From Polytrichum commune (lineage: Eukaryota; Streptophyta; Polytrichopsida; Polytrichales; Polytrichaceae), in assembly GCA_950295325.1 (NCBI GenBank), contig OX485808.1:43487180-43544526 (forward strand): DNA of 57,347 bases. The letters run 5' to 3'. Below are positions 33,369-44,108 of the stretch, one piece after another. Position 1 is the stretch's first letter. Each line of letters opens with the position of its first letter. A model generated the notes under the pieces. That model saw nothing but the letters and a program-made list of their open reading frames with translations, had not been told where the DNA came from and searched no databases. Position numbers and translations under genes: made by a program.

Positions 33369-36300
33369 TTATGCAGGGACCTTCTTCGCAGTGACGGCGT
33401 TGCAGATGGTGGCAAACTCTGCGCCCTTCAAAGAAGCTCCTCCAACGAGGAAACCATCAATGTCTTCTTTCTTGGCAAGCTCCGCGCTATTGGCTCCATT
33501 TACTGAGCCTCCATAGATGATGCGAGTCGCAGACGAAACTTCTGGAGAAATCTTGTCGCTAAGCCATTGGCGAATGGCAGCGTGCACCTCCTGGGCTTGT
33601 TGTGGAGAGGCGACCTTGCCGGTTCCGATGGCCCACACTGGCTCATACGCGATCACGACATTGGACCAATCCGAAATCTTATCAGCGAATGCCTGTAGCT
33701 GCTCAAACACCACGTCAGTGGTGCGGTTGGATTCACGCTCCTCGAGCTTCTCCCCAACGCAAGCAATTACTCCCAAGTTCTTGGACAACGCGTAGGCGCT
33801 CTTGGTTCCAATCATGTCATTGGTCTCACCGATCACGTGTCGGCGCTCGGAATGACCCTGAATCACCCACTTCACGCCAATATCGACAAGCTGGTCAGCA
33901 CTGATCTCACCGGTGAAGGCGCCGCCCTTGCCCGTCCACGAGTTCTGAGCCGACACTTCAAATCGAGGAGCAAGGGACTCAACGACTTGGCTGATGTACA
34001 AAAAGGGAGGGGATACGATGACATCGACGTCATCTTCAATTTTGGCGCTGTTCAGCTCGTTTACGAGCTTCTTGATCGACTCCTTCGTGCCATTGCACTT
34101 CCAGTTGCCTCCCACAAAGAACTTGCCTGCGCCGGTCATGGTAACGATCCCTCTGTGACCTCTCCCTTCACTCTGCACAAAGTAACAACGACACAATTTG
34201 GTAAGTCCCACAACCAATCTAAAATAAAGAACAGAACCTTGTGCGTACCATCTGCCGAAATAGAGGCCGTCGATTAATACCAAGTGATCTACACTGATAT
34301 GTGCAATTAGGCTGACCTAACAAATAGGTTGACTCTTTACCTATACAACTAAACCTTAAGTCAGAATCAGCTCACAAAAACTGTTCATTCATCCGTATCG
34401 CAATACCCGTAAAAACATAGTTCATTTATTTTAATTCATGTGGTATTAAATTTTCAATATAATGTCGAATATCGACAAATCATTGAGGGGCACCCTAATT
34501 GCACACACGAGTATACCTCAACGCTCTGATTCTGCGATGTCTCGCACAGGACAATGGCGAGCTGATAAAAATTCGGCAACAAAAATCCCAAACGATCTAA
34601 GCGTTTATGGATCTACCCGGGAGGCAGACAGAGAGATTCGTCCATTGCATAACTAAGAGAATAACAGGATTCAAACACACAACGACCCATCTTAGGAAAC
34701 AACGGCCCTATGACACAATTTATAATAACCAGTCGAATCATTTACATTTAAAGTAAGAGGAGGAAACCGCGACATCAAACCTATTCTGATGCGCACAGAC
34801 GGAAACAAAGCCAGATTAATCAACTGCAGCTCAATAGCGACCCAGAAGCAGCAATGGCCCGTTAACGCAAATTACGAAACACATCCCAAACCCTTGGAGC
34901 TCCCCTTATATCAAAAAGGGTCGACACCAAGCCTACTCTGGTCAAACGTAGACTACCAGAAACCAGACCTATCAAAAAAATGCATTAATCAAAAAAGAAT
35001 GACCCCGATCACTTTAACCTCTTTTACAACAAAACAAGAGATCGAGCTGCACTAACCAAACATCCTGCCAAGTTGGCCAGTCGAACCAACTTCCAGTCAG
35101 CGTTCTGATCGCTTCAAAGTAGGATCTGAGAAACTGTTACCGTCTGCAAACATGTATCGATTTGCGAAGGCTAAAAACTTCATTCATCGAACATATTACA
35201 ACCAAGAGATACAATGGCCATCCCTCAAAAACATTTCATTGTATCTCAAGACAACATGTCCCGCGGAAGACCTGCCCGCACAAATACAGGGCACAGATTG
35301 GCCAAAAAAAACTGGCCGGCACTAAACCTACTATAATCAAACGCGGACGGAAACAAACTAGACGCCACGGAGAATGCAGCTCGACTAAAAGCAACAGCTT
35401 TAGTCACTTGACACCCCCTCACAACACTTGACAAATTGATTCCAATTGGATGATTTAAGCATCTTACAAAGAGTACACCAATAAACGAACACGCTGATCG
35501 GCCACTATATCACCAAATGGCAAAAACCTCGAAGAATGCATCGTAAATAGCAAGCAACACTCCGATCGCTTAACCTCTTCTTCATAACACAGAAAAGATC
35601 CGTTTAGAATGATTTAAGCATCTTAGAAACACTACTCACAATAAATGAACACTCCGATCGGCAACCAAACTTACCAAATGCCAGAAAACTTCAAGAATGC
35701 ATAGTAGCACAGGAAATCGCAGAGGCCTCTCTTTACAACGATGTAAGCATCTTAAAAACACTACACCAAGGAATAAACATGAAGATCAGTCATCAAAATC
35801 ACCAAATGGCAAAAACCTCGAAGAATGCATCACATACATCTCAGCTAATAGAAACACGTCGACACCAAGCCTAGTCTAATCAAGTGCGGACAGAAAACAA
35901 TCAGAAGCCTCAGAATGCATCGCAAATAGAAATAACAACCCCGATCGCTTGAAACACAGAAAGACAAAGAAAGATAGGAGGTCTCCCTTTAGAACCATTA
36001 AGCATCTTCGAAACACTATACCCACCGATCGGCCACGGCATTACCAAACGGCAAAAATCCCAAAGAACAAAGAGCTTAGAGAAAACTGATCGACACCGGA
36101 CCTACTATTAAAAAATGTGGACGGGAAACAACCAGAAGCCTCAAAGAATGCATCGCAAATAACCATTACAAACCCGATCGCTTGACGCTCCCTCACAACA
36201 CAACACAACACAGAGACGCACCTTAGAGCGCCTTGATCAAATAGTGTTTATAATGCATTATTTACCTTAGAGACAATAAAACAACGCACGAAGACGCCGA

Positions 36301-36622
36301 TCAGCCAGCCTAATCGCAATCGCCTAACAGGAGAAACCCTAGGTGTATGAAACTCGAACTTCGCAACTAAGTATTTTCGCAACTATCACCACAACTTACA
36401 GGTCTTTCTTCAATCCACACATTTAAGATAGTAAATCACCTGTTGTTGCTGGAGTGCCAAGGCTGCGAAGTCGCTGCTGCCGGCCCCGAAGTGGACTCTG
36501 CGCAAGCCGGAGAAGTGAGGGCAAGCGGCGATGGAAGAGGAGGAGGAGGAAGTGACGGAAGAAGCTGCTGCTGCTCGGGGAAGAGTTGCTCGCGCTTGCA
36601 GCCTGCAGGCAGCCAGTGCCAT
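33369..36622 (-). CDS. pdTPI: Plastid triosephosphate isomerase (two exons)
   Basis: The enzyme interconverts dihydroxyacetone phosphate and glyceraldehyde 3-phosphate in the chloroplast (Calvin cycle, plastid glycolysis). Exon 1 is 36622-36440 (61 codons) and exon 2 is 34172-33369 (267 codons plus TAA). The intron has GT..AG borders and phase 0, giving 328 residues. Residues 1 to about 70 form a Ser/Ala/Arg-rich, acid-poor transit peptide containing HFSGLRR, a motif I recall from angiosperm plastid TPI leaders. The barrel starts at about residue 75. Catalytic residues are present: Asn84/Lys86 in GGNWKCNG, His168 in GHSERR and Glu238 in AYEPVW. Lid loop 6 is WAIGTGK (241-247), the phosphate loop is YGGS (281-284), and the C-terminal phosphate site is GGASL. 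Length matches the plastid form. ATG 36622 is the first in frame. ATG 34139 in exon 2 could start a 256-residue cytosolic-type protein. No break or missing key residue is seen. Orthology to the plastid clade is inferred from the leader and junction. Confidence 0.95.
34173..36439 (-). other. pdTPI: Single intron of pdTPI (2267 bp)
   Basis: The donor is CAACAG|GTGATTTA and the acceptor is TTTGTGCAG|AGTGAAGG, phase 0. It separates the transit-peptide exon from the whole mature enzyme. Its middle part carries degenerate tandem repeats, listed separately. No second gene is seen inside. Confidence 0.85.
34780..36240 (-). repeat. Degenerate tandem repeats in the pdTPI intron
   Basis: On the + strand, the landmarks TTTAAGCATCTTA, AAACACTAC, CCGATCGGCCAC, ATCACCAAATGGCAAAAAC and CTCGAAGAATGCATC recur near 35449, 35609, 35740 and 35995. 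TCGACACCAAGCCTA-type and GCGGACGGAAACAA-type motifs recur near 34920, 35325, 35860 and 36090. Unit spacing is irregular (about 130-255 bp). The units are old and eroded. Confidence 0.65.
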
Positions 36623-36721
36623 CGCTAGATTGCAGCACAGGAGCAGCAGCAGATGCAATCGATCGGTTCCTCGAAGCTCGATGCTTTCTTCTGTGCTGAC
36701 GATGGAGACGAAAACACCTTA

Positions 36722-36758
36722 GAAGAGGAAGAAGAAGAAGACGAAGACGACGACGACC
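36722..36758 (-). promoter_or_regulatory. CT-rich leader tract of pdTPI
   Basis: On the gene's strand this is a run of TCG and TCT/TTC triplets about 100-135 nt before the start codon. It is typical of pyrimidine-rich plant 5' UTRs or core promoters. No function is shown by sequence alone. Confidence 0.45.
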
Positions 36759-36774
36759 CCCGGAGGAGCAGACG

Positions 36775-36912
36775 AGGAGTGGCCTTGGATGAATGATAGT
36801 GGTAATTCATCTAGAATCTTTCATCGATTTTCAGCCGCTTATAGACCTACATCTGCCATGTGCGATTCAACATGTTGTGTCCAATTAATACATCACGTAA
36901 GCTTATATACAA
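36775..36912. repeat. Duplicated segment overlapping the pdTPI promoter
   Basis: It matches 38194-38325 in direct orientation: shared GGAGTRGCCYTGGATGRATG, TGTAGACCTAC-type, CCATGTGNGATTCAA and TATGTTGTGTCC-type blocks. Whether this is a local duplication or a dispersed element cannot be decided from two copies. Confidence 0.65.
36838..36844 (-). promoter_or_regulatory. Candidate TATA-like element of pdTPI
   Basis: CTATAAG on the - strand lies about 216 nt before the ATG. It would place transcription start near 36810. It lies within the segment that is duplicated at 38.2-38.3 kb. Confidence 0.3.
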
Positions 36913-37537
36913 TGGAAGACGTGGTGGTGAGGCTTGTTGCCCCACCGTTATTGCCTAAAAACATCAAAAAAAAATCAATGAAAAAGGGTTACATATCAAA
37001 TATTTTTTTTTCAAAAGTAGACATGTGAAGAAGGACAAAGGAAACAAATGTGGAGAGATACATATCATTATTCAGTGTCAAAGACCCGTTCTCACACTAC
37101 AAATATAACAGGTCCATTACCGATAACTAAGATATTAGCTTGAGTTGAGGTCAAATTAAACCCATGCACATGTGGGCAGATTTTGTCCCTAAGGTAACGA
37201 CCTGACACCAACCTAGCAAACTTAAGATGAGCCACATTAGGTAACATCCAAGGTCTCGGAGGTCAAACCCAGAGCAAATAATCGCCTTCCTCACATTGAT
37301 CATGACTTCGGGCCTAAATTTGTGGCATTTAGGAACCCCACATGCATTATTCAATAATGACCTTGGCATATACATGGGCCCACCAAACTCAACAAAGAGG
37401 TTGAATAATGTTATGTAGGGGGGGGGACTACAAGTGCAGAAGGCGGGTATGGTGAGGGAAATACAAGCAAACTAGCAAGCATAGAGCCAAGGTGGCGACG
37501 TGGCATGGGCTAGAGGGCATATGAGCATGGGCATTGT

Positions 37538-37752
37538 CCGGGGAGAACCGGTGGTTAGTTACAGATGAACCAATTGAGCTTGAAGTTTAGTTGGTTGAAG
37601 TCTCCAACTTCAAGAGAATTACAGATCATTTTAGAGGAATCTATGGAAATATACCTCAAATGAGTGAAAGCAAAACCGGAAGATGTCAACGCGTAACCGG
37701 TTGGATTTAGAATCACTAGGATCTTGACCGACTATGCTCAAAAACTTCCCAA
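37538..37752 (+). repeat. Repeat family H, copy 2 (uninterrupted)
   Basis: It runs from GGGGAGAACCGGTGGTTAGT to CTCAAAAACTTCCCAAG. It matches the two flanks of the pogo-like insertion at 138-574 and, in reverse, 48600-48822. It provides the empty-site reference for that insertion. Confidence 0.75.
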
Positions 37753-38193
37753 GCACTGGGTATGGGCATATATGGTTGCATGTGTGTACATGGTTGAGTT
37801 GATTCATGATATCAATTCACATCCACAAGTGCAACGGTTTGAGACAGCACAAGTCAAACTAGTGTAGTTAGGGATGGTTCACACATTGTCCCAAGTCCCA
37901 TGCATGTTAGCAAGTCCCAACATGCAAGCAAACTTCCAACTTTTGAACCTCAAGAAACCATTAAAATATGGTTAATTATCATTGAAGTTGGGATCTTGAA
38001 TATTTAATGCAAAACTATTCGTGGAACTTGTGTCAGTAATTCATCATTCATCCATAGCTCTGTCACGAGAGCTTCAATAAATTGTTTTTAATGGCCTTAC
38101 GACACGTGGCATCTCCTAGGGGAGCCCATCGGTGGCAGATGCCAAAGACCAAGGCACCATAATAGGAAGCAGAATGCCCCCAAAGGAGTAGCC

Positions 38194-38325
38194 CTGGATG
38201 GATGATAGTATTAGTTCATCCATCATATTTCGTCAAGTCACTGACTACTTGTAGACCTACCCTTTCCATGTGGGATTCAATATGTTGTGTCCGATTAAAA
38301 CATAATTTATATTGTGACGTTCGCT
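38194..38325. repeat. Upstream partner of the pdTPI promoter duplication
   Basis: A direct copy of 36775-36912, about 1.4 kb further from the gene. Best-conserved blocks are TGGATGGATGATAGT, GTAGACCTAC and GATTCAATATGTTGTGTCC. Confidence 0.65.
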
Positions 38326-39812
38326 TAGTCGAGTGAATGATTGTTCATTGCCATGATATGAAACATGTGATTAGTATGAGATGGTTAGCAAGTCCAAATC
38401 GAGGCCGGAGTGACTTTTCTCGTAATTTTTGGAGCTCATATGAACATCTTATTTGATATCGAATCGCATATTCTTATGCTCATCAAACAATCGTTCATGT
38501 CCCTTCCAAATACGATGATTATTGAGATTATAATGGTTATTATAGTTTGAGCATGTACTCCGTTCTCTTTTAAATATAGGTATGTTTGAATTCGTTCTTA
38601 GAGCCACATCTAAACATGTATTACTCAAATAGGGGTGTCCTATCAGGATCAATAATCAAATTAGGCACATCTACCTTAAACCCAATGCACTTGTAATATA
38701 GTGGCCCTTTGCACCTGTGCATATGGCACGTCAATTTAACATGCGTCCCCACCTCTCTAGAAAAAAGTGGGCAACATTGGGAAGTGGCACATCTTACAAT
38801 CACCAGCACCACCACATCTTATGTTGTAAATGATTATTGTGAAAAATGTCATTGTTCATCAAAAAGGGGAAATGTACAAGGGGATAAAACGCAAGGTGAT
38901 AAATACAAATGAATATTCATACTCCCTCTTCACCTAGTTAATTCAAAGATCCACATTGTCCACATGTGCATCGTTTCATAACACGTGGTGGCCACCCTAC
39001 CTACCCACCATTCTGCCAACATGCCTCATGTATGTGCACCTATTATGTACATTGTACCTCAAATGACCAAAATCTATGATATTCTTAGATTCTAGATGTG
39101 AGATGAAAACCAATCCTAGACTGTGCTCATTTTAGGCCCCCAATAGGTGCACATACTTAACATGCTTTGGCACCGACTACCCATATAGGAGTTACATTGA
39201 GCATGTTGTAGTGGATGAAAAATCAGATTATCAATGTAATCCTTCATTTGATGCTTCAACCCTAGACATGCTAGAAAGAAAAAGAAAATAAAAATGAAGT
39301 GAGTATATAACCAATGTGACTTCGGTCCATTTACATATAGACATGCTACATCGTTGACAAAACAATGTATGTTAATTTTGGCAAAACTTCACAAAATATT
39401 AACTTTTAAATGTCATGTAGGAAATATTTTGTCAAAATATCAGTGTTTCAAATTTGAAGATTTTGCTAATGGAGGAAATCAACAAAATTGTTGTTATTGA
39501 TGAGTTTAAGGAGGAATATCACATTCTATCCAAGTGGAATAGGGATACTTTTATGACCGTGATTGCCACTTTGACAACTACAATAAATTGATTGAACATA
39601 AATTGTTGGCAACATTGTAGGGTACTTTTTGGTTCATATTTTGAGATGCCGGTCTAGACTCAAAAGTTTTATGTGAGATTTGAGTGAACCTCCACCAATA
39701 TAAGAATGACATGTGGTAAATCAATAACCTTTAACTTACTTAAACCCATACATCTCGTTCACTGCACATCATGGATACATGTGACCGGGCTAAGGATATT
39801 CGGCTCACATTC

Positions 39813-40319
39813 GGGCCACTTCCCACAGATGTGACTGAGAGCCCGTGACCATTACACTTCAAGCACTCTCATTGGTGGAAAAGGCGGAGCCGGTGCAAGT
39901 TCGCTTCACACTACGCTTGAGGGACCAACGGAGTATGTGAATGCAAGATGGATGTAAAGTCGACATGGATTCTTACATGGCATCAAATGGATCATGTTTC
40001 ATGGTTACTTGGACTATTTTCAAAAACCACCTCTTGGAGGTAGGCCTAACACAAAACCGGGAGACCATGGCACTCCGAATGCTCACAACCTTTGATTTAC
40101 TCTACTTTATCATGTGTGAGGACCCGCATCATTGAAAAAGCATTGGATTTTATGGCCCGGTCACATGTGACTTCAAACTACACTTGAGGGTCCGTGACCA
40201 CACTATACGATTTTGGGGAGTGGCGGGGGGAGGGGGGTCTTGGGACGGCCTTTGGACACTTTCTTTTGGGCTCTCACAATTTCATGGTCACGGCTATTGG
40301 CTCATGTGTGAAGTGGCCC
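39813..40319 (+). mobile_element. PIF/Harbinger-like element HB-A, copy 1
   Basis: A 507-bp element. The left end GGGCCACTTC mirrors the right end GTGTGAAGTGGCCC. TTA follows at 40320-40322; the left flank TTC is a one-base variant. It is in opposite orientation to the other two copies. It carries the 64-codon ORF at 39941-40135. Confidence 0.85.
39941..40135 (+). CDS. 64-codon ORF of HB-A copy 1, transposase N-terminus-like
   Basis: It runs from ATG to TGA. The start MQDGCKV is shared with both other HB-A copies, as are SNGSCFM, KNHLLEVG and CEDPH-type residues. The arrangement of F, L, VGL, R and M residues recalls the N-terminal helical region (DUF8040-like) of plant PIF/ALP1-like transposases. 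That is inference from memory of the family pattern. It lacks any nuclease domain and could at most bind DNA or protein. Confidence 0.45.
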   Translation: MQDGCKVDMDSYMASNGSCFMVTWTIFKNHLLEVGLTQNRETMALRMLTTFDLLYFIMCEDPHH

Positions 40320-42878
40320 TTAGTGTCAGTACTCGAGAATATCAATCAATGTTACTCTTTTCTTTTTTTTCTTCTTTTTTTCAATTCACTGTCCCATTCC
40401 CCATGCATCACCAATAGTTGAGTAACTTTATGCAATTCATATCATCGGGCACTGTTAACAAAAAAAATAAAAAAAATAAAAAAAATGCAATGTTCGTCAA
40501 ACATGAAGTTTGTGCGTACGTACAAAGACAAGGAACTTGACCGATTTGAAAGGCTTTGGGTGAGGTGACTTTTGACTGGAGACTTAGAAGCTCACCACAT
40601 GACTTAAGGAATGCCTACTATTTTTTGGTGCAAATAATCAAATGCATCATAATGGGAGAAATCCACCAAATAGCCATCAAATACCTTTAAGAATATCTTG
40701 TTCTAAACAAGCGGAGTCGGATAGCAAATAAGTGTATGTATTGTTTTCTCTCCAAACCCCCCCCCCCCCCCGCCCAATAGGGGCATTCGAGACTAATGTT
40801 AAGCAGCCCAAATATACTTCACCTACTGAAAGGTAGGCAATAAACCCTAGCATTTATTAAGGGGGTTCTTGGACATACTAGGGTCAAGGGGTTACATTTC
40901 AAGTTTTCAAATTGGAGTAGAGATGCAAAATTTACAAGAATCTAGCGTAGATGTTGCTTTTGAAAAAAAGGAAGGATCGCATAAGTCACTACATCAAGAA
41001 TGATGTTTATGTATTGAGCACATCTTCCAATTTTATCGTAACTAATGTCTTTTTTGTTATCTAGTCTTTTACTACAAGCACTGCCAACCACTCCGTTCAG
41101 ACTTTGGATACCTCTCCACTGTCATCTAATAGTTTAGGGTCATCTTGGACCACCTCATGAACAAACAACACTAAGTATTGTATTTCGTGTCACCGATTCT
41201 AGTTGACTTCCTCAATATTGATTGTAAACCAACACTACAATGGAAACCTAACATTATTTATGAACCCTTGTAAACAAAAATAAGTCAATATAGTATTTGT
41301 AACAATGTTTGCAATTACTATCACTTACTAAGTGTTTTACATCCAAGTTTGAGTAATTCATGATAATACTTAATTACAAAATTGTTAGGATACATAGTAT
41401 ACCATAGTGATATGAACTACCATATGAAACTAAATACAATATTTGGTGTACTGGACTTTGACAATCAACAAATACACCTATTCCTACCATCTTGAAAAAT
41501 ATTGTGATGTATTGTTAGTAGTATGGGTTTGTGCCATGATGGTCCTCTGCACCCATATATACAACACATCATTTCAGCGTGGTCTTCCTCTTTTTCGAAA
41601 CGTTGGGATGTTGGCCTCACCACCACCATCACTTCTTCTATTAATTTGAAAATATACTCATCATTGTGTGTGTTTTTTAAACAATGTAAGTGTATATGTA
41701 ATGAATTGAAATGACACTGTCAATGTCATTGGTTTGATTTACGAACTACTTGTAAAGGCTAAACATGGAATACTTCACGTTACACCTTGATATGTTCCCT
41801 TTGACCATGATATCTACACAAAGGAAATTCCCACCAAAATATTTTACATTTTTCCATAAATATGAAATGAAGACTTGAATGAACCAAAAGTGGTGACAAT
41901 GCATTGTAATGGAGCCCTTAGCAAGTAGATAGATATTTAACATGTGCATCCAAAAGCATTTGGTATAATATCTATCACAAGTTCAATTCCAATTCCCAAG
42001 ACTTGGGCTCCCCTAGGCCACCTCGGGCTATGAACTATTCTTGTCCAAAGAATCATGTTGTAGTTGACTTGCTTATATCTTCACAATTGTATGGTGAGTG
42101 AATTAGAGAGTGAAGTCCACATTTTGGAAAGCCCAATGCTTCAAGTTTGATATAACTATCTTGATATATCCTAATTTTATAGGAAAAAATTCAACCTCAA
42201 AATCAAGTATTTCAAGCATTTTATCATGTGTGCGGTTATTCCATGTGTTCCATCGTGGTTGTATTCTATGGGTCTTTTGGCTCCTACCTAGGATATCCTC
42301 ACTAGTTGCTTAGCGAGGGGCTTATCACGCCGGCCAGTTCAGACACCATCCATTGGCATCTCCGGTTGAAATAGTGTGAAAAGTGGTGGGCCAACATCTA
42401 TTTTTTAACATAATTCCCTAGCAATTTCACAGCTGGAACCGGACAATTTTTTTGGTGTGATTAGGGCATGAATGTTATGGTTCGGACACATCCTGGTTGC
42501 ATTTCATGGTTTTGATCATGAAACCAAACCATTTATCAAAAATCGGAGTACTTATTGTACGCAAAGATTAACTTCCTAACTTTGTCGAAACTAGTGACCA
42601 TCCTCACGGCGACCTATATGATCATTCATTAAGAAAGGAAATGTTTACCTTGACAATGAACAAGATATTCATATGAGCTTCAAAAATGATGAGGAAAACG
42701 ATGATAGGCAAAACAATTTGGGTTTGCAAATCATCTCACACTCATCACATGTTTCTTATCCTATGATAAGTAAATACCGAGCTCCGAAGTGTCCATTGAA
42801 GACCCACTTACTGTAGATGCAATCGCCTTAGTTACATTTGCGGCAAAGAATTGCTTTCTACTGGGGTTGTATAACTTA
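40320..42878. other. Intergenic region, no gene recognised
   Basis: A run of 15 C occurs at 40757-40771. AT-rich A tracts lie at about 40459-40486. A TR-E-type element lies at 41169-41450, and a dispersed repeat at about 42640-42820 (shared with 24.35-24.56 kb). No domain is recognisable. Confidence 0.45.
41169..41450. mobile_element. TR-E element, diverged copy
   Basis: The inverted ends are CACTAAGTATTGTATTTCGT and, reversed from the right, TACACCAAATATTGTATTTA. About 282 bp, non-coding. Confidence 0.6.
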
Positions 42879-43355
42879 GGCCCACTTCACACACGAACCA
42901 AGAACCGTGGCCATAAAATTGTGAGAGCCCAATAGAAAGTGTCCAATGGCCGTCCCAAGACACCTCCAAAATCATGTAATGTGAAGTCCCATGTGCCCAT
43001 GCCCTCAACCAAATGTTGATTCAATGAATTTCTATTCATGCACGTCCTCACATAAGATAAAATAACATAAATCAACGGTTGTAAGCATTTGGAGTGCCAT
43101 GGTCTCATGGTTTTGTGTTAGGCCTACCTCCATGAGATGGTTTTTGAAAATAGTCCAAGTGATCATGAAACACGATCCATTGGATGCCACGTAGGAATCC
43201 ATGTAGACTTTACATCCATCTTGCATTCACATACTCCGGTGGTCCCTCAAGCGCAGTGTGAAGTAGCGAACTTGAACTGGCTCCGCCATTTCTACCAATG
43301 AGAGTGCTTGAAGTGTAATGGTCACGGGCTCTCAGCCTTGAGTGTGAAGTGGCCC
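42879..43355 (-). mobile_element. PIF/Harbinger-like element HB-A, copy 2
   Basis: A 477-bp element with perfect TTA duplications at 42876-42878 and 43356-43358. The ends are GGCCCACTTCACAC and, reversed, GGGCCACTTCACAC up to one mismatch. The ORF is on the - strand at 43226-43032. HB-B is inserted directly against its right TTA. Confidence 0.9.
43032..43226 (-). CDS. 64-codon ORF of HB-A copy 2
   Basis: It has the same length, start and stop position as the ORFs at 39941-40135 and 44288-44482, with about 13 amino-acid differences from copy 1 by eye and no stop or frameshift. Key residues are CKVYMDSY, IFKNHL and VGLTQN. The transposase N-terminus assignment is tentative. Confidence 0.45.
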   Translation of the reverse strand: MQDGCKVYMDSYVASNGSCFMITWTIFKNHLMEVGLTQNHETMALQMLTTVDLCYFILCEDVHE

Positions 43356-43358
43356 TTA

Positions 43359-43746
43359 GGGCAAGCCTAGTGACCCTGCACCTGCATCTGCATTTGCGCT
43401 TTCTCATCCGCGATGCGGATGCAGATGCAGGATATTGGCCTAGTCACCCTGCTATACCCTAAAATTGAATGTAAAGTAATACAGGATGTGCAGAACTCCC
43501 TGCATTTCGGCGAGATATGCAAGGAGCCTGCTATCAGCTAAGGACAAACAACTTCATGGCGGCTTTTAACTAAAGACAACTCAATATGGTAGGGCTGCAG
43601 AAAACTACAAATCATTTTAGAGGAAATTCTTTGGTAGTAAGATAGAATGAGTGGTAGTTTTGCCTGGGTCTGCATCTGCATTGTAGGTGGAGGCCACTTT
43701 TCATTCCCGGATGCAGATGCAGATCCAGGAACGACTGGGCTTGCTC
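43359..43746. mobile_element. PIF/Harbinger-like MITE HB-B, nested beside HB-A
   Basis: A 388-bp element with TTA at 43356-43358 and 43747-43749. The ends are GGGCAAGCCTAGT and, reversed, GAGCAAGCCCAGT, followed by CCTG and ATCTGCATC-type repeats. An internal hairpin pairs CCTGCATCTGCAT with ATGCAGATGCAGG around 43380-43432. Its left TTA is the right TTA of HB-A copy 2, so HB-B most likely inserted into that duplicated target later. It is non-coding. Confidence 0.85.
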
Positions 43747-44108
43747 TTAAGCACATGTGAATCATTGCACTTCCCTAGGACTCATCACCCGAATTTGAGT
43801 GTCTGAATGAACGCATCAAGAGTCAACATGAGCCTGCCTGCAGCCACAGTAGCTGCTCCTTATCAACTCTATTTTCCGTCCTTGGGCATTTATAGGTAGA
43901 CACATAAGGATGGCATAAGTTATATTTATATATGTATATATGGTACAAATTGTTGATAAGGGTTGGCAGATGATATTATTATTTATGAATTGTCTCTCCA
44001 TGTATCGAGGAGACACTGTAATCATCCTCTTCCCCACTGTAGCGACAAGGCAACGTCTCGTGACCGTCAAGAGTTGCAACAACCCATGATTAAGGTGCAT
44101 GGGTCTTT

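Larger units (their letters stand above)
36913..39812. other. Intergenic region, repeat fragments, no gene recognised
   Basis: It contains a nine-G tract at 37418-37426, family H copy 2, the promoter-like duplicate, and an inverted match at 38340-38460 to the repeats at 24.4 and 42.7 kb. Only short open frames without domains are present. Confidence 0.45.

Noticed and set aside
33517-34277. + strand open frames across the pdTPI exon
   Set aside because: They are antisense shadows of the TPI coding sequence.
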